From Sialis fuliginosa (lineage: Eukaryota; Arthropoda; Insecta; Megaloptera; Sialidae): 64,000 nt of DNA. The number at the start of each line of letters is the position of its first letter. The stretch's first letter is position 1. The stretch is taken from NCBI GenBank assembly GCA_961205875.1, contig OY540810.1, positions 20,398,001 to 20,462,000 on the forward strand. Direction: 5' to 3'. The notes under the pieces were generated by a model, which saw only the letters and a list, made by a program, of their open reading frames with translations, was not told where the DNA came from and did no database searches. Positions 23,031 to 34,686 of this stretch are shown in pieces. The translations under genes and the position numbers were made by a program.

Positions 23031-26000
23031 AAATACATACTATCTAATATAAACATTAACATACAAACATATAGGTACATACATGTATGTATAAGTGTTT
23101 CTCATTTCATGCATATTCATGTGTTAAAGAATTCATTTCGTTTTACAAAAAATATATGATTTTAAAACAACCATAGATTTTGTATAGACAGTCGCGTAGG
23201 TCCATCTTTTGCCACACACCGTGTGCGTCAGTAAAAACTAGAACTATAATTTATTCACTTTAGTAACGTTCTAACTGTTGACAAAATTATTTCTTTATTT
23301 CAAGTGTGAACTCAACTAGGGATCGTATATCCCTCTTCAATCACCATTTAAAATTAAACACTTTATTACATCCACATGTTTAGGTCCTGATGAAATAATT
23401 TTAAGAATTTTATTTTTTAGTAATTTAATATATTCGTATTCACAACCCACGCATTTGTCTGACGAAAAATCAACATTAATTAATGAACGATTGTGTTTTA
23501 CCAGTCAGTGGGGCTAAAATTTAAAAACCTGATATTTGTTTGCTGTGAATCTTTAAATAATTGTAAAAATGTTTTTTTATAAATTGACGATGTACAGTTT
23601 AATTTATTTTTAGTACATGCTTTTTAGACGTTGGACTTGATACAGAAAATAAAAGAAAACAAATTGGGTATAAATATGAATTTTTAGTTTAATTACATCA
23701 ATTTACAGGAATTTAATAGAAAATATTTTCCTTGATAAAGATTACACTAATTCATTTATAGTTTAGCCCTAACTAATTCTAGGATCATAAGCTTTCAAAT
23801 AGTGAAATTCCCATCAAAATCGGTTTAGCAGTTTTATTCAGAACAACAAACAGATAGACACAAATTTTAAAATTTATCATAATTGACCTATTTATTGTAA
23901 AATAAAATGAAAAAAATACATATTTTGTGTTAATCGCTAAAGATATTGAAACAGTGGCACGTTATGACGGTTTGGGGCTCTAGGCAGAAAATAATTTTGG
24001 ACTCCATTTAAAACAAAATTTATTTTTGTTTCAAGGATGTAAAAAGTTTCTCTGAGGATTTCGTTTTCTTAAACAAGACTACCATCTGTTCACCCCCCCC
24101 CCCCCCACCACTAATTTGACACGGAGCCCTAATTTACCTATTGGATGACGCGCAACTGTGATTAAAAATTGTATTATTATTATTAAAATGTTGTATTATC
24201 ACTTTAAAGAATTAAATAAAAGTGGCTGATTTGTCAAGAAAAGAAATTCAAAAAGAAGAAGAAGAAAAATAAGAATTAAATGAGATTCTTAAGAGTAATA
24301 AATCCATACATTCGTATTTTAACGTTTAAATCTAAAGTTAGTTTTGTACAAGTTAATTTATTTAAAAATATAAACACAGGACTACGCCAAAAATAGTTGT
24401 AAAGAAATTTTGTAAGTAAAATTAGTTGTGAATGGTGGATATATTTTTTGTGGGTTTGGTCTTTCATTGTGTGTCATTTTTTGTGTAAATTATGATGAAT
24501 TTATGATAACATACGTCGCCGTTTTTTGGCACACATGATTTTTTCTCAATGCCAACTGTTTTGTTGACATGTAACTTCTCATCACTCTTTTCTTTAACAA
24601 ATGGTTAATACAGAGTACTTCTTTGAAAGAAAAGGTATGTTTTTTGTTGTTGGAAATGTTGATATATCTGATTTAATAAATGTTATTTATTTTTATTATT
24701 TATATTGTTTATTTATTTTTTTTTGACGCTCAATATTGGCAGACATTAGACTAAGTTCGACAGCTCAATAGTAAAGTTGATTTCTCTTGTGCGGGTTAAG
24801 TATTTGTGGGTTAGTGTATTAAATGGGGCATGAGTGAGTTTTTTGGTTCAAATCAGTGTACAGGCTGTAATTTTTGAGTAAAATTTTTTTTTAATCTTTA
24901 ATTTTTTTGTCGATCTAAACAAAAAATATAAGCAATGTTAATTTTTAAAAAATCCAAGAAAAAACGATTATTTGATAGCTGCTAACTAACAAATACTTAT
25001 TCAGCAACCCAGAAAACCTTTAATAAGGTATAAGCTGATATACTAATTAATCAACTTATTTGTTGATTTATCAATTTTAATTTGTTCATAATAGGGAAAG
25101 GAGTTCTCGACGGTCTTAGAGCATTTGATAGTCTTAAAGTTAATGATGTAAACTATATTTAAAAAAAAGTTGGGCTCTGTAGAATCGCGCCAAGTTGAGA
25201 TATTAACTATTCTTGTTAATTAATAAATTTTAGTTAACATTTTCGGTGATTTTTAACATATTTTCAGGGGTAGTGGGCGGAAAAATAAATCTCTCCCAGG
25301 GTGCAAGACTTGCTAAGGTCAACTCTGAGTGTATTTATAGGTTATTCAACACAACGAAAATTAGGATGTTGTTAATGGGCCGATAATAGCAGGTTTACAA
25401 ACAGGGGGGGGGGGGGCAGGATTCAAGGGATATAAAGGCAGGTATGTTGGGATAATATGTATTTTATGGTTTCAAATCTAATTCATTCACGAATTTCATT
25501 TAATGTTTGTAGGCAACTTAAAATATACATAATATGTAGGTATAAGAAAATAATAATATTTTTTTATTAATTGAATTGCTAATAATCAGATAGATGAAAC
25601 TACTTAAATTTTAAAAAAAGCATAGAAATTATCTGAATAAATGTGTTATATCTTTCCATCTTAAATATTTATAATATTTAAATACTTATAAAAAATATTG
25701 ATAAGTGACTCAAAATTAACATATTTTTATTATAAATCAATAGAATTGCCAAAAGTGATATACACTAAATAATTGAGAAATAATTTTTCAATAATACACG
25801 AAAGCATGTTTATAGAAAAGTAATATTTCCATTACACACATGTTTTAATATATTGGCTACTGACAACAGTGAAATTAAATTTTTTAATTAGATTATTTTA
25901 ACCAGTGATGTAATGTTTACGGATAAATATATTATACACTGTCATTTGTAACGCTACATCCAGCTGGCAGCTCCGCATATACAGGCTGTTCTATATTATT

Positions 26001-26090
26001 TCTTTACGGACATATTCAATTTTAACATTCATTTATTATTTTAAAATAAACCATAATACATCTAACTATACTGAATTAAAATTGGACGAA
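23031..26090. other. A+T-rich DNA with repeat scraps and two homopolymer tracts
   Basis: Poly-C at about 24092-24106 and poly-G at about 25405-25416. The segment 23955-24150 (GTGGCACGTTATGACGG...CGGAGCCCTAATTTACC) resembles the low-copy element type also seen at 33360-33480. The segment 24720-24790 shares TTCGACAGCTCA-TAGTA with 31150-31175. No gene supported. Confidence 0.35.
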
Positions 26091-26103
26091 TTATATACAT
26101 ATA

Positions 26104-26435
26104 AGGTACTGGCACCAGTCTTCGATACGACCCCAGTAATGGCTATTTTTTAATTAAATGTACTGAAATAGAAATATTCGTTGATATTTGATTACTACCA
26201 TTTCTGAATATTAATCTATGTATATACATTTAAGTGTCTTACAGCGTGATTTGATGACAATCGACCAATAGGTGTCAAAATCGTGGATATTTAAACTAAT
26301 TATTAGTATAATTTATTTATTAATAATAAATAAATAAATTAATTAATTAAAAGGTTACAATTTAAAAAACAAAGTATCAAAAATCACAAAAACAGTAAAC
26401 TGTTATTATAGCAGCTATAACTGGTGCCAGTACCT
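26104..26435 (+). mobile_element. TA-flanked MITE family, copy A (332 bp)
   Basis: TIRs AGGTACTGGCACCAGTC and (inverted) AGGTACTGGCACCAGT, with TA immediately outside on both sides (26102-26103 and 26436-26437). The interior shares ACCCCAGTAATGGC, TTGATATTTGATTACT and TTACAGCGTGATTTGATGAC with the other copies. Confidence 0.75.
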
Positions 26436-26589
26436 TACATGTATTAAAAAAATTAAATATCAAGACATATTGATATGTGGGTACTTATTTTTTAGTCAAT
26501 GTCCATAAATCACGTAACGTTTTTTCTAGAATTTTTGAAATCATCTTCCCCCCACCCCCCACCTGTCTAATGCTACGTAACGCAGTACC

Positions 26590-26665
26590 ATATAAGTATC
26601 TAAAACTACGTGTTTGGGCTGGGTGTTGATGAGTCAGTCATTCAAAACTTTTCTCTTTATAGATA
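26590..26665 (-). repeat. Fragment of the TTGATGAGT family
   Basis: GGGCTGGGTGTTGATGAGTC...TTTCTCTTTATAGATATA matches the right end of the copy at 160-421. Confidence 0.35.
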
Positions 26666-27109
26666 TAAAATATAGTATATTAGTTTAGAACAGCTTGTAT
26701 ATGTGCGTACGTATAGTTTTTTTTCGTATGAAATGAAAAACAATAATTAACATTGCCAGTGATAAATGGTTTTAAAAATATGTTTAATTAGTTTACATAT
26801 AACCAGTTTGTTTGTTGGAAACTAATTTATTATGTATTATAATAATGTCAAATGTCTTTGTTTTTGTGAGTATGTGAGGGCGGTTCTACTGTTTTGTTGT
26901 AAAATATTAGAATGTGATGTTTATAATAACTACCTAAATATACAATCATTTATCTATATCTACATATTATTATATAGGAAGTGTATTAATAATATAACAG
27001 TTTAAAAAATGACGTCTTCATATTATGTACATATGCCCTTATTATTAATAAAATTTTTATCTTAACCTTATTTTATTTTTAATCATAATCTATATAGGTA
27101 CTAGTGTAC

Positions 27110-27199
27110 GTATAGAATAACGTCCTGACTGATTCATCATCGCTTGAGCTGAACCTGAAGGAAATAAATGTTTATAACACTTTTCGTTCCGTGTCTATC

Positions 27200-27243
<44 letters not shown>

Positions 27244-27480
27244 TGTCTGTCTGTCGAGTGAATCCTTGTCACACGCATAACTCATGAATCACTGAACCGA
27301 TATTAATAAAACTTGGTTGGATGGTTGGGTCTAGCTTGAGAACGGTCTCATTTCAAAATCATCAAAATCGTGTGTAAAGGAGAGAGGTGACATCCCAAAA
27401 TATATTAAATATATTTTTTCAAGATTTTTTTATTCAACCCCTACGAGGGTAAAAGGGGGTGTAAAATTTTGTATGGGAAA
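27110..27480 (-). repeat. Microsatellite-bearing repeat family, copy 3 (opposite strand)
   Basis: The reverse complement of 29400-29690: CCTTGTCACACGCATAACTC, ACCGATATTAATAAAACTTG and GAACGGTCTCATTTCAAAAT. It includes a GT run (27204-27241) flanked by CTGT units where the other copies have CAGA/CA. Confidence 0.6.
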
Positions 27481-28167
27481 ATTATTTTTTTTAGTTGAAA
27501 TTTTGATATATTTATCTACATAACTGTTTATGATATTAAGGTAGATTCAGACAAAATAATATTTAGTAAAAATGAAAATTTTGACATTTAACTCCTATTT
27601 AAAATAATTTATTTTAATTTATATTAAAAATTATAAAAACATGAATGTTATTTCAGTTCTAGAAAATAATATTTATTTTGAATTAATTCACTAGTTATAA
27701 AAATAAATATTATAATTAACAAATTTAATTGCATATCTATGTAGAATGTAGAACAAAAAAATGATCAATTATTGTCTATATAAATAATATTAAAAATAGT
27801 TTTTTGAACCTTTCAAAAATATATAGGTTAATAATTATCGGTTAACACTAAAAAGTTTCGGGTTCAGTACTTTATATTTTGCATGTTTACTTAAAAGTAT
27901 AAAGATTAAATTTTATGTTTATAAAAATTGATAAACCTTCGTTGGTAGGCTGGAGTTATAAAAAAGTTAACATTAGTTATTTTTTCCGGTTCATAATGAT
28001 TGATCATAAGAGTTGAACTGTTTTACCACACATTTCTCGAGACGTTGTGGGGGCGGAACGTAAATGTTTGGACACATTTTCATATATATGCAATAAATTT
28101 CATGTAAAAGATTTCTATCAGTTTTTACGAAAAATAACTTTAGCAGTAAATTATATAACTCTCTCAC

Positions 28168-28256
28168 ATATGGACTGATTTATAGTATTCTTTGATAAAA
28201 ACAACAGCAACGTTCCAACATTTCATTCGTATTGCTTTATGCAGATTGGAATGAAC
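28168..28256 (-). CDS. Candidate 89-nt internal exon of the leftward gene
   Basis: The acceptor CTTTGAAATTTTTAG|GTTCAT leads into 29 codons plus two nucleotides, ending at CATAT|GTGAGAG, a good donor. Entry is phase 0, matching the exit of the exon at 33176-33273. Exit is phase 2, matching the one-nucleotide entry of the exon at 19739-19934; the split codon would read ATG. The peptide (NLHKAIRMKCWNVAVVFIKEY in its core) has an amphipathic helical look that faintly recalls an ankyrin-type helix pair, but no G-x-TPLH signature is present, so I do not assign that fold. Each junction would match by chance one time in three. Confidence 0.35.
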
Positions 28257-29090
28257 CTAAAAATTTCAAAGATTACTACACACTGTACTCATCGTTGATG
28301 GCCAAACTATTTCTATGCAAATGTGATGAGATTGTTTTGATTTTATATTTCAGCTGATCCAAGTTCATAGATTTTATTACTAGTTTTCTAGTAAATTTTA
28401 GACATATTAAGTATCAACCGATTGCTGTTAATCGTAATATATTTATAATTAAATGGTTATTTAAAAAAGCATTTCAATATCCAGTGGCGTAGACTTGGCT
28501 ATCGTTAAGAATACACAAAATTCTTTCTCCGACCCAATTTTTATTTTAACATAAAATGACTGCACTTCTAATAATTTCTATAAATTAGGGAATAACTGTA
28601 ATTTAAATAGTTTAAAATAAATATTTTAGATTTTAATATAATATAATATGTTGGTTTCCCAGAAGTCACTACCAGTTTGTTAAAATAGATTTTATTTCAA
28701 ATAAATAATCCTATCACATTATTTTAAGACAACGATTGAAATTACACATGAATTTTAATTATAAAAGTTTATATTTATCGTAATTGTTTAAATTTTTTTT
28801 GGAAATAATCACAATGTGCGGCCAGTCACGTTTAACACGGTTTCATTAATATACATAGGTATAAATTAAATTTTGAAATAAAGAAAATTAATGTAAGTAA
28901 TATTTATTTTATGTAAACTGAATTTCTAGTTCAAAGAAGTCAAAAAGAAAAGTAAGCAATAATAGATTTTTTATATCTGGACTGACCGTGTATAGTGTTT
29001 CCTCTAGAAATGAAATTAATTTTTTATGCTATATTATATCGTTTAAAAAAACATCTACCGAGTAAATGCGCAGTGCTTCCTCGTGATAAA
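28257..29090. other. A+T-rich DNA, nothing supported
   Basis: Intron space if the leftward gene is real. A CAGTGGCGTAGACTTGG motif at 28482 looks like a hAT-type end without a partner. Confidence 0.3.
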
Positions 29091-29094
29091 TTCA

Positions 29095-29690
29095 CCAAAA
29101 GTAGTTAATTAATTATTGAACACTTAATAGACACCGATAAAGTATTCTCATAAATAAAAAAAAAATTTTTTTCGTATATTTTTTAATTTGTGATAATTTC
29201 AATCTAAATCCACATTTTTCTCCTATGCAAACATCAAAATGACATTTAATTTGTGAAAATTAATAGAAATTCAAAAAAACAAATAATGATTTTTAAAGCC
29301 AAATGAGATAAATTTTTGTAAGAGAATATTTTACAACAAACATTGTAGACTTATATTATAGGAAATTGAATTCTCTACGAAAAAAATTCTATAAAATTTT
29401 CCCATACATGTATCGTTCTTGAGATATCTTGAAAAAATAAATATTTTGAGATGTCATCTCTCTACCTTACACACGATTTTGATGATTTTGAAATGAGGCC
29501 GTTCTCAAGCTAGACCTAACCATCCAACCAAGTTTGATTAATATCGGTTCAGTGGTTCATGAGTTATGCATGTGACAAGGATTCACTCGACAGACAGACA
29601 GACAGACACACACACACACACACAGACAGACAGAATGGAACGAAAAGTGTTATAAACATTTATTACCTTCAAAATATACTCACGAATTCA
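29095..29690 (+). repeat. Microsatellite-bearing repeat family, copy 2
   Basis: The longest copy, collinear with 12205-12690. It contains ACAGACAGACAGACA followed by a CA run and CAGA units (29585-29633), then GAACGAAAAGTGTTATAAAC. With 27110-27480 it forms a large inverted pair. Confidence 0.6.
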
Positions 29691-30009
29691 CGTACGACAA
29701 AAATGTACTGACGCGCGATTGGTTTATTTTAACACACAATCACGCACGTTCACAATTCAAGATTTGAAAATCGCTCACGTTCACGTCGGGTCACGGCTCG
29801 CACAAATCTTAAATAACATTATTTAATATTAAAATTAATATGCTTATGCTTACAGTATAATACAAAATGATAAATTGAAAAATGTAAACGTTGCAAAACA
29901 AATTCCAATCGTCAGTTTATTTAATGAAACCATTTTCAACACTCATATTTCAGAATATGATATATTTCATTCAGGTGTTATATTGTTAAGTCTCATAATA
30001 ACATTATGA

Positions 30010-30200
30010 AGAGGTAAAAAGAAATCATGAACGTCGACTTGACATGTATATAAATACATCCACGGTATGATATATCGGTCCGGGTGGAGTCATTTGTTTA
30101 TTGTTCCATAACTCCTGATGCCGAGCGTTATTATGGAACTATAAATTAAGCACGTAATGAATTCAGGGATATGTCGCGTAATGATTCGGGCAGAGGCGGA
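30010..30200. promoter_or_regulatory. Unique, moderately G+C-rich noncoding block
   Basis: Not repeated in the window. It contains GTCATTTGTTTATTGTTCC (forkhead-like), GCACGTAATGAATTC and GCGTAATGATTCGG (homeodomain-like). Possible enhancer; function is inference. Confidence 0.2.
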
Positions 30201-30580
30201 TGGTAAATACTGTATCGTATAAAAATTGTTTTATAAATAATTAATTCTGAAGTTTTAGATGATCGTGGTTAAGGTACTAATCTGAAAATTAAAACAAAAA
30301 TCAATAACTAAAAAAGATTATAAGATGCTTCATTCAAAATCTTTCACCACCTGTGAAAAAATATATCGTCAAAATAAAATAAATAAATTTAAGCAATGCG
30401 AGCGTAATCTCTATACTTGTAATTTTACTTTGACAATATCTTTGTTCACAGATGGTGAGTCGTTTCAGGATTTTGAATCGAGCCTTTTTTTAGTTATTTA
30501 AAAAATTTAGGTTTACTTTTGATTATTGTTTTAATTTTCCGATTTTCACGAATCGTGCAATATTTCTCATCTTCTTTTAA

Positions 30581-31022
30581 GCACTGGAACTTAACAAAAA
30601 AGAAGACCGTTACTGCATCATTTGCATAAAATTCAAATGAATAGATTTCTAGCGCTGGACGGACATCGTTTTTTCTATATTTAATTCAATAATACAGATC
30701 TTCGAGGTCACGACGGCCGTCGTTCTTACACGCCAGCAAAGCGTTTTTTTAAACGCCTTCCGTACTGTTTCGACGGTGCTATAATCCACTCGTATTAAAT
30801 CGCATATAACACATTTTCAAGGTCGATACGGTGACGTTATCCGTTTTGTTAAGTGCTACCGCTTTGCTAGCGTGTAAAAACGACGGCCGTCATGACTTCG
30901 AAGATCTGTATTATTGAATAAATATAGAAAAAAATGGTGTCCGTTAAGCGCTGGATATTTGTTCATTTGGATTTTATGCAAATGATACAGTAACGGTCTC
31001 CGTTTTTGTTAAGTTCCAGTGC
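30581..31022. mobile_element. Foldback element with 163-bp inverted arms
   Basis: Arms 30581-30743 and 30860-31022 are near-complementary: GCACTGGAACTTAACAAAAA outside, ATCATTTGCATAAAAT, ACAGATCTTCGA, GACGGCCGTCGT and GCAAAGCG inside. A loop of about 116 bp lies between. Short A/T-rich flanks give no clear duplication. No coding inside. Confidence 0.65.
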
Positions 31023-32585
31023 TTTATATAACGAGCCTTGTTGTCCACCGAGAATATCTTAAGCCAAGAATCACTGCGAATAATATTTTAACTTATATGT
31101 ATATCCATTATACTTTTTTTCACAAATTTGACGTTGAAGTCTGCCAAGTCCGACAGCTCAGTAGTATCGTGATGTGTTTTGGGTGTGAGACAGGGTCACA
31201 AGAAGGATGAGGAGTTTACTGATGAGCCTATCATCGCAGGTTTAGACGAATCGAGAGGCCAGAAGTTCCGGAAATGGACAGGGATAAGGATAACATATAT
31301 TCTTTGTATTTTTAGATTGTAATCGTAGATGAAAGTCATAAGATATTTGTATATTTTGCTATTCGATATTAGCGCTAAGTATTCTTCGTTTTTGATATCG
31401 ATGTGTTTTGTGTCAGATATAGAGATGTTATCACAATCGCAATGCGGAGATTCAATAAGACCCGTTTTGTGCTGAAACTATGGAGTGTAGGTGTGGTTTA
31501 ATCTAATTCTTAAACTTCTCGAACTTTTGGATTTATTAAATCAGGGTTTTTCGAGCGATTGTTCGATGAATGAATGCACTATAGTTATTAGCTATCTATC
31601 AGCGTTTTATTTATTGCTCTACGGTTATTAGTAATGGATATATAAGCTCTTAAAACTTGACATATTTTTGTTGTATTCAAATCAAATATACAATAAACAT
31701 ATTCATTGTACGGCTAATTACTAAATCTCGCCTACTTGATATTTGCCATACCCACTTTGAAATTTGAAGGAATCCCAAAATGCCCACTGAAATAAGTAAA
31801 CAATAACATAACCGACGCGACGAGCCGAGGATTCTATCTAAAACTTAAGGTTCATTTACCTATTATAACAGCTAGTTGGGTGTGCTATACATTTCTGGCA
31901 CATATGTATTTAATATACGCCCCTGGGCCCGGGTTAAAACACTATTAAAAACCTACAGGCGGGGCCACGGAGCCCACGCGTCTAAACAATGTTGTTGCAT
32001 GAAGGATTTATTTGTTGCCGTTTTTGGACTTCATTAAAACCCCAAGACCAAAACGGCTGATGGCGGTGATTGTCCTGATTGAAACGTATGAGACACGGGC
32101 GCGCCTGGCTCATATTATTTTTAATTTGAATATGTTGGGCGTTTTTTCTGTATTCGTTATTCGATCATTGTTTTTTCAACTAAACAAACTTCCCGTTATT
32201 ATTTTGGTTTGTATTGTATGAGTACGAACATGTTTTAAGTTATTTTTGATTTCTAGAAACTAAGAACAATTAAAATGGTTTTATATCAAGTCTTAAGAAA
32301 AAGTCAAACAATTATATTTTCAATCTGAACAAACGTTTTTCCTAATTTTTGTCAATTTGAAGACGGTTGCATTGCATATTTTTCGTTAAAATGTTATCTT
32401 TATTAGTTATTAATTAATGAAAGTTGTACTTTTGTCGAAAACACGCACATGTTCGCATGCTAATTGCAAAATCTTAAATAAACATTTCTCAAAGATATAC
32501 ATATACAAATTAACTGTAACATTATATATACTTATTTAATAAACAATGTATTTTGCAAATATTCTTATTTACAGCAAAATAAATA
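31023..32585. other. Mixed DNA with a G+C-richer block, no gene supported
   Basis: The block 31800-32130 is unique and G+C-richer (CGACGCGACGAGCCGAGG, CCCCTGGGCCCGGG, GGGCGCGCCTGG). Short frames occur on both strands but lack splice partners. Confidence 0.3.
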
Positions 32586-33121
32586 AGGAACTGGCACCAG
32601 TCTTGGCCGCTTTAAGAACAAAATACTGTATATTGAGATTGATGGGCTTCTTTTTTGTAATTATCATGAACTGATGTTACTAATAAAACAAGTAACTCTT
32701 TATTTAATTAATTTAATTAATTAAGTTCGCAAATATAGTTTGTTTTTAAAATTATGGCCGTTTATTTTGTTTATAATTTTTATCCAGTAATGGATAAGAT
32801 AAAACCAATAATGAGCACGCAGGGATGGACACTTGTTAATGATTACAAAAAAAAATCGTCAAATTTGAAGCAATGTAAAGCAGATGCTGTGATAATATAG
32901 TAGATAATTAATAAATAGATTACACTAATGATAAGTTTAAATGACCGCTATTTTGAAATCCATTGGCCGATTGTCATCAAATTAAGCTGTTTTACAGTTA
33001 AGTATCTATATGTATGATTCAGTAATGACAATAATCAAATATCAAAAAATATTACTAATTTAGTACATTTAATTAAGCAAGTCCAGCACTGGGGTATTAT
33101 CCAAGACTGGTGCTAGTACCT
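32586..33121 (-). mobile_element. TA-flanked MITE family, copy B (536 bp)
   Basis: Left end AGGAACTGGCACCAGTCTTG, right end (inverted) AGGTACTAGCACCAGTCTTG. TA precedes it at 32584; the right duplication has decayed to TC. The interior is inverted relative to copy A (GATTGTCATCAAATTAAGCT). Confidence 0.7.
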
Positions 33122-33175
33122 TCTAAAATAAAATAAAAATTTATTATCTGCGTATAATACAAGAAATTAACGTAC

Positions 33176-33273
33176 CAAGTTATAGAATTTTCCATCCGGT
33201 TGTTTTTGCATGAGATCATTCAACAAATTTTTCTGACAGATAGAGCGACCCAGTTTTTCGGATTGTAGGGATC
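33176..33273 (-). CDS. Candidate 98-nt internal exon of the leftward gene
   Basis: A textbook acceptor (ATCTTTACTTTTCAG|GATCC) precedes 98 nt that are open in one frame only, and the exon ends at AACTTG|GTACGT. Two nucleotides complete a split codon, then 32 codons follow and the exon leaves in phase 0. The peptide is a mixed, non-repetitive sequence (SLQSEKLGRSICQKN, then LMQKQPDGKFYNL) that is unlike the Ile/Lys/Asn-rich chance translations around it. Its base composition (about 40% G+C by hand count) is well above the flanking DNA. It sits 55 bp from the end of a MITE copy but shares nothing with that family. The product is unknown to me. This is the most convincing single exon on the - strand. 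Confidence 0.45.
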
Positions 33274-34646
33274 CTGAAAAGTAAAGATTTATCTATTAAA
33301 TCCAATACTTGGACTCTAAAATGATAATAATAATAATAATAATGAAAAATAGGTACAAGGGGCAATAGAGGTACAGTCATATCGGACCCTGGACTTTAGG
33401 GGCTCCATTTGATATAAATAATGAGATAAACGAAACTAAAGAGCCACAACATTTTTATCACCGGGCCTGGATAAGAACGTAAATAAAATTACGACTACAC
33501 TATTGTTTTATATAATTTAGTATCTACATTTACAATAATTAAAATTCACATTTTCTTGAATTCACAAAGTATGTCTGTACACCCGCAGTAGATTTAAACT
33601 TTGTTTTTACTAAAACTCTATCGCAATTAGTGAATGCATTCATACATTGTAGAATAGAGATATTCATATGAAAATGATTTGACTTGAATTGAGTTCATGT
33701 AGTTTGCCGAGCGGCAAGCGTTTATAAACATGTCGGAAAATGGCAGAAGTAAAAAGTACAAAACGAATTTGTTTTTCACCTTAAAAACGCGTTTACATTC
33801 GTTTATTTTTTTGTTTTATTTATCTGTGTGAATTTTGTTATACGTGCTTGCATATTTTAAAAATCTTTCAGGGAATTTTTTTATTCATAAATTAAAGTTT
33901 AGTTTATCGTCTGATGAAATATGAAATGTCCAAATTGGTAACAAAAAATTTTATTTGTTTAATTAAATTTTTAGTGTTCCGTATCGAAACTGGAAATAGG
34001 AGACTTTTTGTTTGTCTGTTACAGCCTTCAAGCTACTGAAACATTTTATAATTATGGTATTATTAGAACAACAAAAAAAAATTTTTTAAAGTTTTGCCAT
34101 AGTTTGACGAAGGCAAATGGACTACTTAAATTTTTTTACTTCAATCTAAAAAAATCGTAAACAAAATTTCTTACCTCTGCCCATATCTCGAAAAGTTATA
34201 GTGAGAAAAATCTAAAAAATCTGAATATATATGTAATGATTCCAAGATCAAAAAAATGTTATTAGAACTTATATAGGGATTTAAAAAAAAATAGATTTTA
34301 ATAATATTTATTTAGTCATTTGTTTTCTAGTAAACGGACTATTAAATATCACTATAGTATTATAGTGGTTCTTTACTTTGCTAAAATTTAATCAATTACT
34401 AACATAATTGAATAAATTGAAAAAAAAAACTAAACGGTACGGAAGGTATTTTTTTCAGATAAATCAAATAAGTAGTGTATTATTTAATTTTCAAAGTAAA
34501 TGTGTATACTGTATAGGTATAATGTCATTAATAAAAAATCATTAAGCTTTAAAATATTGCATTTTTAATATTTGTATGTTATATATATTGTATATTAGGT
34601 ATCTATTAATAAGAAATGATTTAAAAAGGTGAAAAGCTCTACTCAC
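33274..34646. other. A+T-rich DNA with repeat scraps
   Basis: An AAT microsatellite lies at 33324-33343. An element scrap GGACCCTGGACTTTAGGGGC...CACCGGGCCTGGATAAG lies at 33388-33478. A scrap GTGTTCCGTATCGAAAC...GTTTGTCTGTTACAGCC at 33975-34028 resembles a common lepidopteran repeat. Confidence 0.35.
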
Positions 34647-34686
34647 TTCCTCTTTTATGTATATTATTTCCGAAGATTTTATACTT
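34647..34686 (-). CDS. Candidate 40-nt internal exon of the leftward gene
   Basis: The donor is strong (GGAA|GTGAGTAG) and the acceptor is TAATCCAG|AAG, with a poor pyrimidine tract. Read in phase 0 it gives 13 codons (KYKIFGNNIHKRG) plus one nucleotide. That leftover base is exactly what the exon at 33176-33273 needs, because it begins with two nucleotides of a split codon. The phase-0 entry also matches the end of the 40703-40846 exon. I looked through 33.3-40.6 kb for a better linking exon and found none. The short length and weak acceptor make this the least secure link. Confidence 0.2.

Noticed and set aside
22592-23080. Longest open frame in the window (162 codons, - strand)
   Set aside because: It crosses a G+C-rich repeat fragment and then A+T-driven sequence; no family signature and no coherent composition. 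A look-alike G+C motif occurs at 18368-18390, so it is repeat-derived.
27180-27262. GT run as a stand-alone microsatellite or Z-DNA element
   Set aside because: It is part of a dispersed repeat family with the same run in other copies (29585-29633), so not an independent feature.
32012-32221. Hydrophobic + strand frame
   Set aside because: Starts at a non-ATG codon and lacks splice or family support; the hydrophobicity is expected from T-rich DNA.
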